Source: Chromatiales bacterium (lineage in GTDB: Bacteria; Pseudomonadota; Gammaproteobacteria; Chromatiales; Chromatiaceae). From it: DNA of 64,000 nucleotides. The stretch spans positions 1 to 64,000 of the forward strand of contig JANQLO010000069.1 of assembly GCA_028280505.1 (NCBI GenBank). The letters are read 5' to 3'. The translations under genes and the position numbers were made by a program. The notes below the pieces were generated by a model. That model was given only the letters and a program-made list of their open reading frames with translations. It was not told the origin of the DNA and did not search any database. Positions 27,307 through 36,891 of the stretch are shown here, piece by piece. Every line of letters starts with the position of its first letter. Position 1 is the stretch's first letter.

Positions 27307-27938
27307 ATCGAGGGTTATTCAGGCACCTTAGACCCGCATATTGCACGAAGGCGGAACTGGTATGGATTGATAAATTCATGGCCATTAAACATTCGCACAT
27401 CGATTTGTTCTTGATGGCGCAGATACCCTTTGTTCTGTTCGGTTTTGTGAAAGAGCCGGCGTCGCATCTCGGCCGACGAGGCGCGGGGACGCGCAAGTGT
27501 CGCGAGAGGCAGGACGCCTGGCGTCATCCTTCGTGCAATAGGCGGGTTAAGCCGATCGTGGCCGACAACAAATCGCCGAATGGCAGGGTTTTGGTTTTTG
27601 TCTGAAACACATGGGCCTTGGATCCGGTCTTCTAGCCGCGGATTGCATGAAGGATGACGCCAGGCATCCTGCCTTACATAACCGTATGGGACGGAATGTA
27701 TCCGTGCCGTTGATATGAGGTCGATGCGTGAATGTTCGATGACAAGGATTTCGATCGATCAGAACGGCTCCGCCTCCGTGCAATTTGCGTTTCAGCAGCG
27801 AACTGTTGCCGTCAGTCAATTCCGAGTCCCGTGCAATCAAGGTCGGTAGCCGTTCGTCTTAGAGAGTGGGCGCGGCGATTTTGTTTTCGTTGACGTCCGG
27901 CGTAATCACTAATTTCAAGAGAAGAGAGGATCGATCCC
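27307..27938. other. Gene-poor region upstream of the bufferin operon
   Basis: About 630 bases lack a credible gene. The region contains a 33-bp near-perfect inverted repeat (27507-27539 and 27642-27674) and a 12-bp partial third copy at 27340-27351. A purine-rich Shine-Dalgarno (AAGAGAAGAGAGGA) just before 27939 serves bufA. The short open frames have no recognisable protein features. A small RNA or the remains of a mobile element are possible. Confidence 0.6.
27507..27674. repeat. Long inverted repeat, 33-bp arms
   Basis: The arm at 27507-27539 is the reverse complement of 27642-27674 with two mismatches, the arms being about 100 bases apart. The shared core, read on the second arm, contains GAAGGATGACGCCAGG. 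A shorter match to the outer part (ATTGCACGAAGG) occurs at 27340-27351. No transposase gene or clear target-site duplication is visible. It could be a MITE-like remnant, a paired regulatory site or a long RNA hairpin. Confidence 0.8.
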
Positions 27939-28226
27939 ATGAATCAATCAGACCGTACCAAAGTCGCTATTGCAGGTATGCTCGCGGCCGGAGCCCTGTT
28001 GGCGACCAGCACCGCGTCTGCGGTACCCGATGCCCCAAAGGCGTGGGAGAAGTGCGCCGGTATTTCGAAAACCGGCAAGAATGACTGTGGTGCGCTCGAC
28101 GGCAAGCACGGTTGCGCCAATCAGGCCACGAAGGACAACGACGATCAGGAGTGGATCTATGTCCCCGCGGGTACTTGCGAAAAGATCACCGGTGGCGTGA
28201 TAGCCAAAGTGAAGCCGGCGAAGTAG
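27939..28226 (+). CDS. bufA1: Bufferin-type peptide precursor (DUF2282, BufA1-like)
   Basis: The 95-residue precursor has a Sec-type signal peptide (to about residue 28, STASA) and a DUF2282 core with four cysteines: Cys39 in WEKCAG, Cys50 in KNDCGAL, Cys59 in KHGCAN and Cys80 in AGTCEK. In characterised bufferins, core Cys residues are converted by the MNIO enzyme to thiooxazole-type groups that bind copper and protect the periplasm. The gene is directly followed by the DUF692 and DUF2063 partner genes. The assignment is by family and operon. Confidence 0.9.
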   Translation: MNQSDRTKVAIAGMLAAGALLATSTASAVPDAPKAWEKCAGISKTGKNDCGALDGKHGCANQATKDNDDQEWIYVPAGTCEKITGGVIAKVKPAK

Positions 28227-28232
28227 GCGCGC

Positions 28233-29084
28233 ATGGCTACCGCGTTCCCCACCGGGGAGCGCGGGTCTGTGTCCGGTGTCGGCATAGGCCTGCGTGATCC
28301 GCATTTCGATCAATTGATGACCGAAGACCATGGTGTGCCGTGGCTTGAATTGTTGGCCGATAATTTTCTCGCACGTGGTGGTTTGACGCCACGCCAACTC
28401 GACCGGGTCGCGCAGCGCTACCCCGTGACTTTGCATTGCGTCAGCATGAATCTCGGCGGTGTCGATCCGCTGGATAAGGCTTATTTGAGGGAGATTCGAC
28501 GTATCGCCGCCCAGGCGAACGCGGCCTGGATTTCCGACCATGCTTGTTTTACCGCACACGGTGGACAGCAGTACCACGATCTTCTGCCGCTGCCCTACAG
28601 CGATGAGTCGATACGGCATATCGCCGGACGTATCGCCGACGTGCAGGACTATCTGGGTCAGCGGATCGCCATCGAGAACGTTTCGGCCTATTTGCGGGTT
28701 GACGCGCCGTTGAACGAAGCAGCCTTTCTCGCGGCGGTTTGCGATGAAGCCGATTGCACCTTGCTGTTGGACGTAAACAACCTTTACGTCAATCAAGTGA
28801 ACCTGGGTCTCGATGCGCGACAAGCGCTCGCCGAGTTGCCCTTGGACCGTGTGCGCGAGATCCATCTGGCGGGCTATGAAGATAAAGGCGATTACTTAAT
28901 CGACGCACACAATAGTCGGGTGTCCGATCCGGTTTGGGTTTTGTTCGCCGAACTGATACAGGCGATGCTGCACGCGCCCGTCTTGATCGAATGGGACAAG
29001 GATATCCCGCCTTTGGCTACGCTGCTGGCCGAAGCCGAGCGGGCCAGGGCAATCATCCGCCAGGTCAAGGAAGCCGCCGCATGA
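28233..29084 (+). CDS. bufB: MNIO-family (DUF692) peptide-modifying oxygenase, BufB-like
   Basis: The 283-residue TIM-barrel protein belongs to the multinuclear non-heme iron-dependent oxidative enzymes. Features include GVGIGLRDPHFDQL, WLELLADNFL, HCVSMNLGGVDPLD, WISDHACFT, IAIENVSAYL, CTLLLDVNNLYVN, REIHLAGYED and LIEWDKDIP, which hold the conserved His, Asp and Glu metal ligands. It should modify the BufA cysteines in the cytoplasm before export. It lies six bases after bufA and overlaps bufC by four. Confidence 0.93.
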   Translation: MATAFPTGERGSVSGVGIGLRDPHFDQLMTEDHGVPWLELLADNFLARGGLTPRQLDRVAQRYPVTLHCVSMNLGGVDPLDKAYLREIRRIAAQANAAWISDHACFTAHGGQQYHDLLPLPYSDESIRHIAGRIADVQDYLGQRIAIENVSAYLRVDAPLNEAAFLAAVCDEADCTLLLDVNNLYVNQVNLGLDARQALAELPLDRVREIHLAGYEDKGDYLIDAHNSRVSDPVWVLFAELIQAMLHAPVLIEWDKDIPPLATLLAEAERARAIIRQVKEAAA

Positions 29085-29857
29085 ACCACACATTGGCCCA
29101 ATGGCAGCGCAACTTGACCCGCATGATTGACGCGGATGAATCGCCGCAGCATTTTCTCGGGGGGGCCATGACGGTGCCGGGGCCTACCGTGGAGCAGGGC
29201 GGTCTGGTGTATCGCAGCAGCAGCCGCGGCGCGCGTGCCATGGCCTTGCAGGATATCTATCCGGTATGCCTGCGTTTGCTCGGTGAGCGCTCATTCGAAG
29301 GGCTGGCGCGGGAGTTCGTCCGTCGGCAACCGTCGGTGTCGGGTGATCTGAATCGCTACGGTGAGGGTTTTGCGGACTTTGTGCGTTGGATCGTCGATGA
29401 ACAGCCGGCCTTCGCCGGACTGCCCTGGCTAGGTGATCTGGTTGGCTTGGAATGGTTGTGCCACAGCCTGTATTACCGCGACGATTCGCCACCGTTCGAT
29501 CCTGCGCCGTTGGCTTCGGCGGGGGCCGAGCATCTCCGTCCGTGTCCGGCTGCGCATGTCGCCTGGATGCACACCCGGTGGTCGGTGCATCAAATCTGGC
29601 GGGCACATGCCGACGATGTCGACCCCGGGGAGTTGCGTATCGAGTCGGGCGATTATTGGTTGTTTTGCGAACGTCGCAACTACCGATCGGTCGTCAGCGT
29701 GATCGATCCGGCGTTGTGGCAATTGCTGGATGCCTGCGGGCAGGGCGACACATTGGCTCAAATGGCCGTGCAAGAAGGGCTTTGCGTCGATCGCCTGGGT
29801 GAGTTGGTCGAACTCGGATGGATCGGTACGTTGGAGTGCGGGTCAGATGCTGTTTGA
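29081..29857 (+). CDS. bufC: DUF2063 MNIO partner protein, BufC-like
   Basis: The 258-residue protein has the N-terminal DUF2063 DNA-binding-like domain (QHFLGGAM, GLVYRSSSRGARAMALQDIYPVCLRLLGE...FEGLAREFVRRQPSVSGDLNRYGEGFADFV) and a C-terminal winged part. In bufferin and related pathways this partner recognises the leader peptide and brings the precursor to the MNIO enzyme. The start at 29081 overlaps bufB by four bases, and its end overlaps the sigma gene by 11. Confidence 0.92.
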   Translation: MNHTLAQWQRNLTRMIDADESPQHFLGGAMTVPGPTVEQGGLVYRSSSRGARAMALQDIYPVCLRLLGERSFEGLAREFVRRQPSVSGDLNRYGEGFADFVRWIVDEQPAFAGLPWLGDLVGLEWLCHSLYYRDDSPPFDPAPLASAGAEHLRPCPAAHVAWMHTRWSVHQIWRAHADDVDPGELRIESGDYWLFCERRNYRSVVSVIDPALWQLLDACGQGDTLAQMAVQEGLCVDRLGELVELGWIGTLECGSDAV

Positions 29858-30341
29858 TCGCAGTGCCCTGAATCGCCTTTACCGGTTCGCCTATACACTG
29901 ACCGGCGACGAACCGTCGGCGTATGATTTACTGCAGGATACCGTTGAGCGATGCTTGAGGCGCCCGCCGGGTCCACTCGCCTGTCCGGAGGCCTATGCGC
30001 GTCAAGTGATGCGCAATCGCTTCATCGACCAGTCTCGACGCCGTCGGCGCAGCCCTGAATGCAGTGAGCACGATGGCGATGTCGAGCTCATGGCGATCGA
30101 TACCCATTGTCTCGAACAAAGTATGATCAGCCGGGATCAACTCGAGGTCATCTGGTCGCGCCTCGATGCCTTTGAGCGCGAGATCCTTTATTACTGGGCG
30201 GTGGAGGGTATGACGGCCGCGCAGATTGCGTCCACCACCGGCAGCCGTCGCGGCACCGTGTTGTCGCGTATCCACCGGTTGCGTGCACGTTTGCGCGAAG
30301 GTGTTGGTGATGACGTTTGTGTTGTCGGGGAGGCCGGATGA
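29847..30341 (+). CDS. ECF sigma factor of the bufferin operon
   Basis: The 164-residue protein has region 2 (LYRFAYTLTGDEPSAYDLLQDTVERCL) and region 4 (YYWAVEGMTAAQIASTTGSRRGTVLSRIHRLRARLRE). The ATG at 29847 lies inside the end of bufC, so translation is coupled. It probably autoregulates the buf operon in response to metal stress, as for other bufferin operons with ECF/anti-sigma pairs. The anti-sigma gene overlaps its stop. Confidence 0.9.
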   Translation: MLFDRSALNRLYRFAYTLTGDEPSAYDLLQDTVERCLRRPPGPLACPEAYARQVMRNRFIDQSRRRRRSPECSEHDGDVELMAIDTHCLEQSMISRDQLEVIWSRLDAFEREILYYWAVEGMTAAQIASTTGSRRGTVLSRIHRLRARLREGVGDDVCVVGEAG

Positions 30342-30931
30342 ACGAACCTCATCTCAAGCGGCATGTTGTCGACCATCTTGCGGCGCGTGAACTCGAGGCC
30401 GCACAGTTGCGGCGCCTGGACGCGATCCAGCGTCGTCACGGACCACGCTCATCCGTCGTGCCCCGCTATGGTTGGGTTGCGAGCGCTGCCGCAGTGTTGA
30501 TTGTCGCCGGTTTGGCGTTTTTATGGCAGCCGTTCGAGCGCGACGTGGTTCGGCGGATCGCCGACGAGGTTGCAGCCAATCACTTTAAGCGTCGCCCCCT
30601 TGAAGTGCGTGGGGACCGGGTCGACGATTTACAGCCCTTTTTCAAAGACCTGGATTTTCGACTCATCCAGACGTCTTTGGCGCATCTGGGTGGCGGTCCG
30701 ATGCTCGGCGGGCGCTATTGCAGCATCCAGGGGGTGAGTGCCGCCCAGATTCGTTTGCAGGCGGATCCCGGCGTGACCAACACCCTGTATCAGGCACCGT
30801 ACGATGCCGAATTGTTTGGTGAACTGCCTCGTCTCGATGCCGGCGAAGCGCCGCTGCAGGTTCAGGCACGTGGTCTGGCGGTCGAGATCTGGGTCGAAAG
30901 AGGGTTGCTGCTGGCGCTGGCGCGCGAGTGA
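30338..30931 (+). CDS. Membrane-anchored anti-sigma factor of the bufferin operon
   Basis: The 197-residue protein starts at ATG 30338 on the sigma stop. It has a short charged cytoplasmic part (1-45), a membrane helix at about 46-63 and a periplasmic domain with one Cys128 in GGRYCSIQGVSAAQIRL. This domain resembles that of the anti-sigma factor at 21912-22694 in helix pattern and Cys position, so both may sense a ligand with the same fold. No zinc motif is present. Its role is inferred from position. Confidence 0.78.
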   Translation: MNEPHLKRHVVDHLAARELEAAQLRRLDAIQRRHGPRSSVVPRYGWVASAAAVLIVAGLAFLWQPFERDVVRRIADEVAANHFKRRPLEVRGDRVDDLQPFFKDLDFRLIQTSLAHLGGGPMLGGRYCSIQGVSAAQIRLQADPGVTNTLYQAPYDAELFGELPRLDAGEAPLQVQARGLAVEIWVERGLLLALARE

Positions 30932-30980
30932 GCCGCGGTTACACTGCGAGTTTCTGACACAGACTCGTAGGAGATCGATA

Positions 30981-31205
30981 ATGAAAACCTGGATGGTCGC
31001 ACTAACCGGCCTGGGCGCATTGTTGCTCGTGCAGACTTTGTACTTACCGGATGCCGTTTCGGCGGCCGTGGACCCGGGGCATTTCGTCGGCGTCGAAGCC
31101 TCGGAGACCGCCGTTTGGGTGGTCGATACCCGGACCGGCCGGGTACGCAAATGCACCCAGGAGTTCGCCGATAGCACGCCAAGATGCTCGGACTTCTCGC
31201 AGTAG
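30981..31205 (+). CDS. Small exported two-cysteine protein
   Basis: The 74-residue product has a signal peptide (MKTWMVALTGLGALLL...VSAA) and a short mature part with VWVVDTRTGRVRKCTQE and a C-terminal Cys. The Shine-Dalgarno TAGGAGA is well placed. It lies 49 bases after the bufferin anti-sigma gene on the same strand and may belong to that operon. Not a recognised family; the DTRTG-x-VR-C pattern recurs in assorted small periplasmic proteins. Confidence 0.72.
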   Translation: MKTWMVALTGLGALLLVQTLYLPDAVSAAVDPGHFVGVEASETAVWVVDTRTGRVRKCTQEFADSTPRCSDFSQ

Positions 31206-31211
31206 GGATTT

Positions 31212-32711
31212 TCAGCGTCGGCCGATGATCGAACCGAGAATGCCGCGTACGATCTGACGGCCGATGGTCGAACCGATGGTGCGTACGACCGACTTCGCCA
31301 GGGCCTCGCCGATGCCCTGGCGGCCGCGCCCGGACGATCGCGAAGTCCTCTCCTCTTGTTTACGACGTCGGGCATCGGCCTTGGCGCGCTCCGCCTCGGC
31401 GGCGTCGCGTTGGCGCTGTTCGGCCAGTTCTTGTTCGCGTTTTTGCAGCAATTCGTAAGCCGACTCTCGATCGACCGCTTGCTCGTAGGTCGTCCTGACG
31501 GGTGAACGGCCGATCAGCGCTCGGCGTTTGGTGTCGTCGATCGGCCCGAATTGTGAGCGGGGAGGTGCCATTAAAGTGCGTTCGACCATGGTCGGAATGC
31601 CTTTGGCATCGAGTGTCGAGATCAGCGCCTCGCCGACGCCCAGTTCGCCGATTACCGTTTCTGTATCGAAGGCCGGGTTTTCGCGGAAGGTTTCGGCTGC
31701 CGCCTTGAGGGCTTTGCGATCGCGAGGCGTGAAGGCGCGTAGCGCATGCTGGATGCGGTTGCCGAGTTGGCCGATGACCTCGTCGGGTATGTCGTTCGGG
31801 TACTGGGTGATGAAGAAGACCCCGACGCCTTTGGAACGGATCAGCCGGACGACCTGGGTGATCTTTTCCAGCAGTGCCTTGGGTGCGTGATCGAACAGCA
31901 GGTGGGCTTCGTCGAAAAAAAACACCAGGCGCGGCCGGTCGGCGTCGCCGCGTTCAGGCAGTTCTTCCATCAGTTCGGAGAGCAGCCAGAGCAGGAAGGT
32001 CGCGTAGATGCGCGGCGACTGATACAGCGTGGTCGCGTCCAACAAACTGATGACACCGCGTCCCGAGAAGTCGCTTTGCATCAGGTGTTCGATCCGGATC
32101 GCCGGTTCACCGAAGAAGGTCTCACCACCGGCTTCTTCGAGCACCAGTAGGCGGCGCAAAATGGCGCTGACGCTAGCGCGCGCGATGCGGCCGTAGTCGC
32201 GTTCCAGTTCAGCCGCATTGTCGGCGATCCAGTTGAGCATGGCACGCAGATCTTTGAGATCGAGCAACAAAAGGCCCTGATCGTCGGCGACGCTGAACGC
32301 GACCTGCATGACGCCTTCCTGGGTCTCGTTGAGTTCTAACAGGTTGCTCAGCAGTGTCGGGCCCATTTCGGACACCGTGGTCCGCACCGGGTGGCCTTTT
32401 TCGCCATAGACGTCCCAGAACAGCGTTGGGTTGGCCTCGAAGGGATGTTGATCCGTTCCGATGTATCGCAGGCGTTCATCGATTTTCGGGTGTGTCTTGC
32501 CGGGGGAGGCCAATGCGGAAAGGTCGCCTTTGACATCTGCGGTAAACACCGGAACGCCAAGGCGCGAGAACGACTCTGCCAATACCTGCAGAGTGACCGT
32601 TTTGCCGGTACCGGTCGCACCGGTGATCAAGCCGTGGCGATTGGCCATGCCGCCGTTCAAAGTGATCTGACGCTCGCCGTTGCCGCCGAGCAGGATGTGA
32701 TTCTCGCTCAT
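31212..32711 (-). CDS. HerA-like ATPase of the DUF853 family
   Basis: The 499-residue P-loop ATPase has Walker [13 protein letters not shown] (about 30-41) and Walker [17 protein letters not shown], with [21 protein letters not shown] typical of the NTP-binding DUF853 group (YjgR type). The C-terminus is a charged coiled coil and then a Gly/Ile-rich tail ([20 protein letters not shown]). Its role in cells is unsettled. The ATG at 32711 has a strong GGAGGAGA upstream, so the 34-residue longer start is rejected. Confidence 0.9.
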   Translation of the reverse strand: MSENHILLGGNGERQITLNGGMANRHGLITGATGTGKTVTLQVLAESFSRLGVPVFTADVKGDLSALASPGKTHPKIDERLRYIGTDQHPFEANPTLFWDVYGEKGHPVRTTVSEMGPTLLSNLLELNETQEGVMQVAFSVADDQGLLLLDLKDLRAMLNWIADNAAELERDYGRIARASVSAILRRLLVLEEAGGETFFGEPAIRIEHLMQSDFSGRGVISLLDATTLYQSPRIYATFLLWLLSELMEELPERGDADRPRLVFFFDEAHLLFDHAPKALLEKITQVVRLIRSKGVGVFFITQYPNDIPDEVIGQLGNRIQHALRAFTPRDRKALKAAAETFRENPAFDTETVIGELGVGEALISTLDAKGIPTMVERTLMAPPRSQFGPIDDTKRRALIGRSPVRTTYEQAVDRESAYELLQKREQELAEQRQRDAAEAERAKADARRRKQEERTSRSSGRGRQGIGEALAKSVVRTIGSTIGRQIVRGILGSIIGRR

Positions 32712-32896
32712 CGTCTCCTCCCAGTTTCGGCGCACTTTAACGCGAATACCGGGAGGCGGGCAGTTTGCGGATGTGCTGAACAAAATGCTTTGACGTACTC
32801 GACGCCGCACCAATGGGGGGCACGGGTTACACTTTCGGCTTTCGCCTTGTCGCCGTAACGCGGGCCGGCGATGCTCAATGGTTTCGGAGATGAAAC

Positions 32897-33835
32897 ATGC
32901 GCTGGAAAGGCAGAAGACGCAGCAGCAACATTGAAGATCGCCGTGGCGCCTCGCCCGGGCGGTTCGGTGGACTTGGCGGTATGGGTGCCGGTCGCGGTGG
33001 CGGTCTTGTTCGTTTGTTACCGGTGTTGTTTCGCGTGCTCGGTTTCAAGGGCACTTTGGTCGCCGCGCTTGCGTTGGTCGCCTTCATGTATTTCAGTGGT
33101 GGTGGATTCGGCGGCCTGCTTGGTGGTCTGGCCGAAACTGCCGGTCCGGCGCAGCCCGTGCCTTCCGGTGAAGTGGAGCAGAGCGCACAGGAGAAGGAAC
33201 TGGTCGAATTCGTTTCGGTGGTGCTGGCCGATACCGAGGACACCTGGCATCAGTTATTCGCGTCTCGAGGCGAACACTATCGTGAGCCGCGTTTGGTGTT
33301 GTATCGTGGTGCGGTCAACTCGGCCTGCGGCATGGGGCAGGCGGCAATGGGACCTTTCTATTGCCCGGGCGATCAAAAAGTGTATCTGGACTTGAGCTTC
33401 TTCGAAGACCTGCAGCGACGACATGACGCCCCCGGTGATTTTGCGCAAGCGTATGTGATTGCGCATGAGGTTGGCCATCATGTCCAGACCCTGCTCGGCA
33501 TTTCATCCAAGGTGCATCAGGCGAAACGTGGGTTGAGCGAAGCCGAGGCCAATCGTTTGTCGGTGAAACAGGAACTCCAGGCGGATTGTTTCGCCGGCAT
33601 TTGGGGCCACCATGCCGACCGCAGTCGTCGGTTATTGGACCAGGGCGATATCGAAGAAGGGCTTACCGCCGCCAGCGCAATTGGCGATGATCGTTTACAA
33701 AAGCAGGCCAGGGGCTATGTCGTGCCCGAATCATTTACGCACGGCAGCTCGGCACAGCGCGCACGTTGGTTCGAGACCGGTCTGACGCAGGGCCGCCTGA
33801 GTGCCTGCGATACCTTTGCGGCCAAGGGCTTATGA
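32897..33835 (+). CDS. ypfJ: YpfJ-family zinc metallopeptidase-like membrane protein
   Basis: The 312-residue protein has an N-terminal charged and Gly-rich segment, one membrane helix (about 54-74, [22 protein letters not shown]) and a neutral zinc metallopeptidase domain with [13 protein letters not shown] and a downstream [11 protein letters not shown] that supplies the third ligand. Activity is unproven for this family. It overlaps rlmI by four bases. Confidence 0.92.
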   Translation: MRWKGRRRSSNIEDRRGASPGRFGGLGGMGAGRGGGLVRLLPVLFRVLGFKGTLVAALALVAFMYFSGGGFGGLLGGLAETAGPAQPVPSGEVEQSAQEKELVEFVSVVLADTEDTWHQLFASRGEHYREPRLVLYRGAVNSACGMGQAAMGPFYCPGDQKVYLDLSFFEDLQRRHDAPGDFAQAYVIAHEVGHHVQTLLGISSKVHQAKRGLSEAEANRLSVKQELQADCFAGIWGHHADRSRRLLDQGDIEEGLTAASAIGDDRLQKQARGYVVPESFTHGSSAQRARWFETGLTQGRLSACDTFAAKGL

Positions 33836-35046
33836 GTAGTGAAGCGTCTCCGGCGAACGCCAAGCTAAGGTTGGCGAAGAACCGGGACCGGCGTCTGCGC
33901 GCCGGCCATCTCTGGGTCTATTCGAACGAAATCGACAACACCGCGACGCCGCTCAAAGATTTCGTGCCCGGCCAGCTGGTCGAAATAGAAAATGCGCAAG
34001 GCCGCTGGATGGGTTTGGGCTACATAAACCCCAATTCCTTGATCTGCGCGCGAATTGTCACTCGCGCGCGCGGGGTTGCGGTTGATGCCGGTTTGCTCAT
34101 CCATCGTATCAAGGTCGCATTGGCATTGCGTGAGAGACTTTATCCGAGACCTTATTACCGTCTTTTGTACGGCGAGGCCGATGGTGTGCCGGGCGTCGTG
34201 GTGGATCGTTACGGCGAGGTGTTGGTGGCCCAGATCACGACTGCCGGCATGGAGGCGCTGCGCGAACCCCTGCTCGCTGCATTGCTAAAGGTACTCAAGC
34301 CGGTTGCGATTCTGTTGCGCAACGATAGTGCGAGCCGAGAACGCGAAGGCCTGGAGCGCTATGTCGAGTTGGCGCACGGCAAGCTACCGCAACGGGTGTC
34401 GATCGAAGAGGGCGATTGTCGCTTCGAGGTGCCTCTGGCCGAGGGCCAGAAGACCGGCTGGTTTTTCGATCAGGCGGCGAACCGCGAACAATTTCTGCGC
34501 TATGTCCGTGGTAAACGGGTATTGGATGTTTGCAGCTATGTCGGTGCGTGGTCGGTGCGGGCCGCGCATGCGGGTGCGCGCGCGGTCACTGCAGTCGACG
34601 TGTCCGAGCCAGCGCTTGAGCGGCTGCGCGACAACGCGCGTGACAACGACGTCGATGAGCGTATCGATGTTCTAAAGGAGGATGCCTTTCACGCCTTGCG
34701 CGAATTGCGTGCCGTGCGTGAAAAATTCGACGTGGTGGTTCTGGATCCCCCGGCGTTCATTAAACGCCGGAAAGATCAAAAAGAAGGGTTATTGGCCTAT
34801 CGCCGCCTAAACGAGAGTGCGTTGGGCGTGCTTGAACGCGATGGCATATTAGTGACGGCGTCGTGCTCTTTCCACCTTGATGGGGACCAGCTCTTGCGTA
34901 CCGTACAGCAGGGTGCACGACATAGCGACCGCAGTCTTCAGTTGTTGCAGCAAGGTTATCAGAGTCCGGATCATCCCATTCACCCCGCGATTCCCGAAAC
35001 GGCCTACCTCAAAGCCTTTTTCTTGCGCGTGTTGCCCACGCAGTAA
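33832..35046 (+). CDS. rlmI: 23S rRNA (cytosine-5)-methyltransferase RlmI-type
   Basis: The 404-residue protein starts at ATG 33832 on the ypfJ stop. It has an N-terminal PUA domain (LRLAKNRDRRLRAGHLWVYSNEI) and a Rossmann methyltransferase domain with VLDVCSYVGAWSVRAAHAGA, FDVVVLDPPAFIKRRKDQKEG and the catalytic VTASCSFHLD. This matches RlmI, which forms m5C1962 in 23S rRNA. Specificity is by homology only. It converges tightly with the XRE gene. Confidence 0.9.
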   Translation: MSSEASPANAKLRLAKNRDRRLRAGHLWVYSNEIDNTATPLKDFVPGQLVEIENAQGRWMGLGYINPNSLICARIVTRARGVAVDAGLLIHRIKVALALRERLYPRPYYRLLYGEADGVPGVVVDRYGEVLVAQITTAGMEALREPLLAALLKVLKPVAILLRNDSASREREGLERYVELAHGKLPQRVSIEEGDCRFEVPLAEGQKTGWFFDQAANREQFLRYVRGKRVLDVCSYVGAWSVRAAHAGARAVTAVDVSEPALERLRDNARDNDVDERIDVLKEDAFHALRELRAVREKFDVVVLDPPAFIKRRKDQKEGLLAYRRLNESALGVLERDGILVTASCSFHLDGDQLLRTVQQGARHSDRSLQLLQQGYQSPDHPIHPAIPETAYLKAFFLRVLPTQ

Positions 35047-35054
35047 AGCACCTC

Positions 35055-35408
35055 TCAAGACGACATGCGACGACCGGCCAGCAGGCGGATCTCGCTGCGT
35101 ACACGTTCGCGTTCACCCTCGCTAAGGGTCATCCAGATCTCGGCAATCTCGCGAGCCTCGTCGGTAAGCGGGGTTGCTTTCTCGTCACCGAACATCAACC
35201 ACGCGGGATTGACGTCGAGCACGGCGGCGATCTCATCGATCTTGCGCGGGCGCAGGCTCTTGCCGTTTTCGATCTTCTGAATAACCGCCTGGTTGGTACC
35301 GGCCTGCACGGCCAGCTGCTCCTGCGTCCAACCCATCTGCCGCCGCCGGTAGCGCAAACGCTCTCCCAGTGTACGCAAATGATGCGGGATTACCTTCGTT
35401 CCGTTCAT
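35055..35408 (-). CDS. XRE-family helix-turn-helix regulator
   Basis: The 117-residue protein has a Cro/C1-type HTH in LGERLRYRRRQMGWTQEQLAVQAGTNQAVIQKIENGKSLRP, followed by a short helical tail with LTDEAREIAEIWMTLSEGERERVRSEIRLL as in P22-C2-like repressors. The ATG at 35408 has GAGG nine bases upstream; ATG 35423 and TTG 35429 are alternatives. The target is unknown and no linked phage or toxin genes are seen. Confidence 0.88.
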   Translation of the reverse strand: MNGTKVIPHHLRTLGERLRYRRRQMGWTQEQLAVQAGTNQAVIQKIENGKSLRPRKIDEIAAVLDVNPAWLMFGDEKATPLTDEAREIAEIWMTLSEGERERVRSEIRLLAGRRMSS

Positions 35409-35625
35409 GCCTACGAGCCTCATAGCCAACTCTCGCCAATGTGAATGTTGAACAGGTGTTGTGGATTAGCTAACGGCGCCGATGCGTAAAACTTGAGTAA
35501 ACCTTGAAAGTCAGGAATTTAGGGCAGATTTGCTTCGGTGCGCGGTATTTAGCGGCCTTTTCGCCGCGTGCCGGAAAACGGTCTATGAACTAATCGGCAC
35601 TTTTCGGCCCGTTTTGAGCGATGTG

Positions 35626-36891
35626 TTAACGCAGTGTGTCGGGGTGATACAGCGGGGTGTTGTCGATGCGTCGTTCGATCTCCTCCATCATGCTGACGTA
35701 GGCGGGGCTGCCGACGCCGACGAAGCGATGTTTGAAGGTTGCCGCGTCCATGTGTTCGGGGAGGTCTCTCGCGTCGGGCATCAGGTCGTTTTCCGATGCA
35801 CCGCGGGCGATGTAAAGCTGCAGTTCTCGTGCGTCCTGTGTCGAGCGGGTTGCCAACTCACCAAAACGTGTGCCCGTGCGGTCGGCGGCGATATCGGTAA
35901 AACTGAAACCGGAGCCGCGGTCGGTGTCGGCGAGCTCTTTGAACAATCCCACCGCATCGGAGAGCACACTGTCGCCGCGCGCAGCGAGCGCCGCCGACGC
36001 GAGAAAATGCTGAGCGAAGTCGCGGCGGCGGTGCAGTCTCAATCGAAACCAGCTTGGGCGGGCGATGTTGCCGGGTACGAGACGGCTGATGTTCTGGTGG
36101 CTTGCCCAGGTTCCGAGAACGGTCAGTAGGGCGGTGTTCTCAACGATCGGGTCGGCGTGTTGTGACCGCTGACCGGCAGCCGCGAACATCGCCTCGAGCA
36201 GCGGTATTACCGAACCTCGTGTGCCGATGCCGTTGCTCTGCAGGTCGACAAGCAAATCGTGGTAATACCTCAGTGCATCCCGGTCTACCCCGGTCAACAG
36301 GGTTTGCCGGGCGTTTTCAATCAGCATCGGATGCCATCGGTAGCTGAGTTGCACCCGGTCGGGGAAGAGTTGCAGGTGTTCGACCGATTCGAACGTTGCG
36401 GCGAGTTGATCTTTATCCGATATCAAACCGAGCGCGTGTTCGGCGGTCCATCCGGCGATCGGGTTGGGTAGCGACAGCGCGCCGACCTTCAGGCCGTCGA
36501 GTAGCGGACGCCCGTGTTCGGTACGTAGCCGTGCCTCGATATTGAGTACGTTTCGTATCGGCAGCTTTGGCAGTTCGATGCTGGCGCGTACGATAAGGGC
36601 GTCATCTGCCGTGCTGAGGCGTGAACGGCCTCCGACAAGGTGCTGCACCACATAGCTGCTGGCAAGATTGAGGTCGCTGAGTGCGATCTCGATAGAACGC
36701 TGCGTGCCCGGCGGTAAACGCCGGGGGTCGTTGGCCTTGAGGATCTGTTTGGCGCGTGCGACATCTTCATGTGAGAGCTTGACTTGCTCGGCTACCTGGG
36801 GCGCGTTGGAAAGCGCCAGCCATACGATCGCGGCAATCGCCAGCGGACTGAGTAATAACAACAGAAAAAGCAGCTTAAACAGCGCACGCAT
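35626..36891 (-). CDS. Unrecognised membrane-anchored periplasmic protein
   Basis: I do not recognise this 421-residue protein. It begins with a strong uncleaved-looking membrane segment ([24 protein letters not shown]). The middle contains beta-strand-like repeats ([38 protein letters not shown]) and then a helical region rich in Leu, Arg and His up to a tail with [31 protein letters not shown]. It appears to be an inner-membrane-tethered periplasmic protein. It is divergent from lgt, separated by 110 bases. Confidence 0.75.
   Translation of the reverse strand: MRALFKLLFLLLLLSPLAIAAIVWLALSNAPQVAEQVKLSHEDVARAKQILKANDPRRLPPGTQRSIEIALSDLNLASSYVVQHLVGGRSRLSTADDALIVRASIELPKLPIRNVLNIEARLRTEHGRPLLDGLKVGALSLPNPIAGWTAEHALGLISDKDQLAATFESVEHLQLFPDRVQLSYRWHPMLIENARQTLLTGVDRDALRYYHDLLVDLQSNGIGTRGSVIPLLEAMFAAAGQRSQHADPIVENTALLTVLGTWASHQNISRLVPGNIARPSWFRLRLHRRRDFAQHFLASAALAARGDSVLSDAVGLFKELADTDRGSGFSFTDIAADRTGTRFGELATRSTQDARELQLYIARGASENDLMPDARDLPEHMDAATFKHRFVGVGSPAYVSMMEEIERRIDNTPLYHPDTLR

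Noticed and set aside
27547-27840. 97-codon minus-strand frame upstream of bufA
   Set aside because: Overlaps the inverted repeat, has no domain or RBS and unusual composition.
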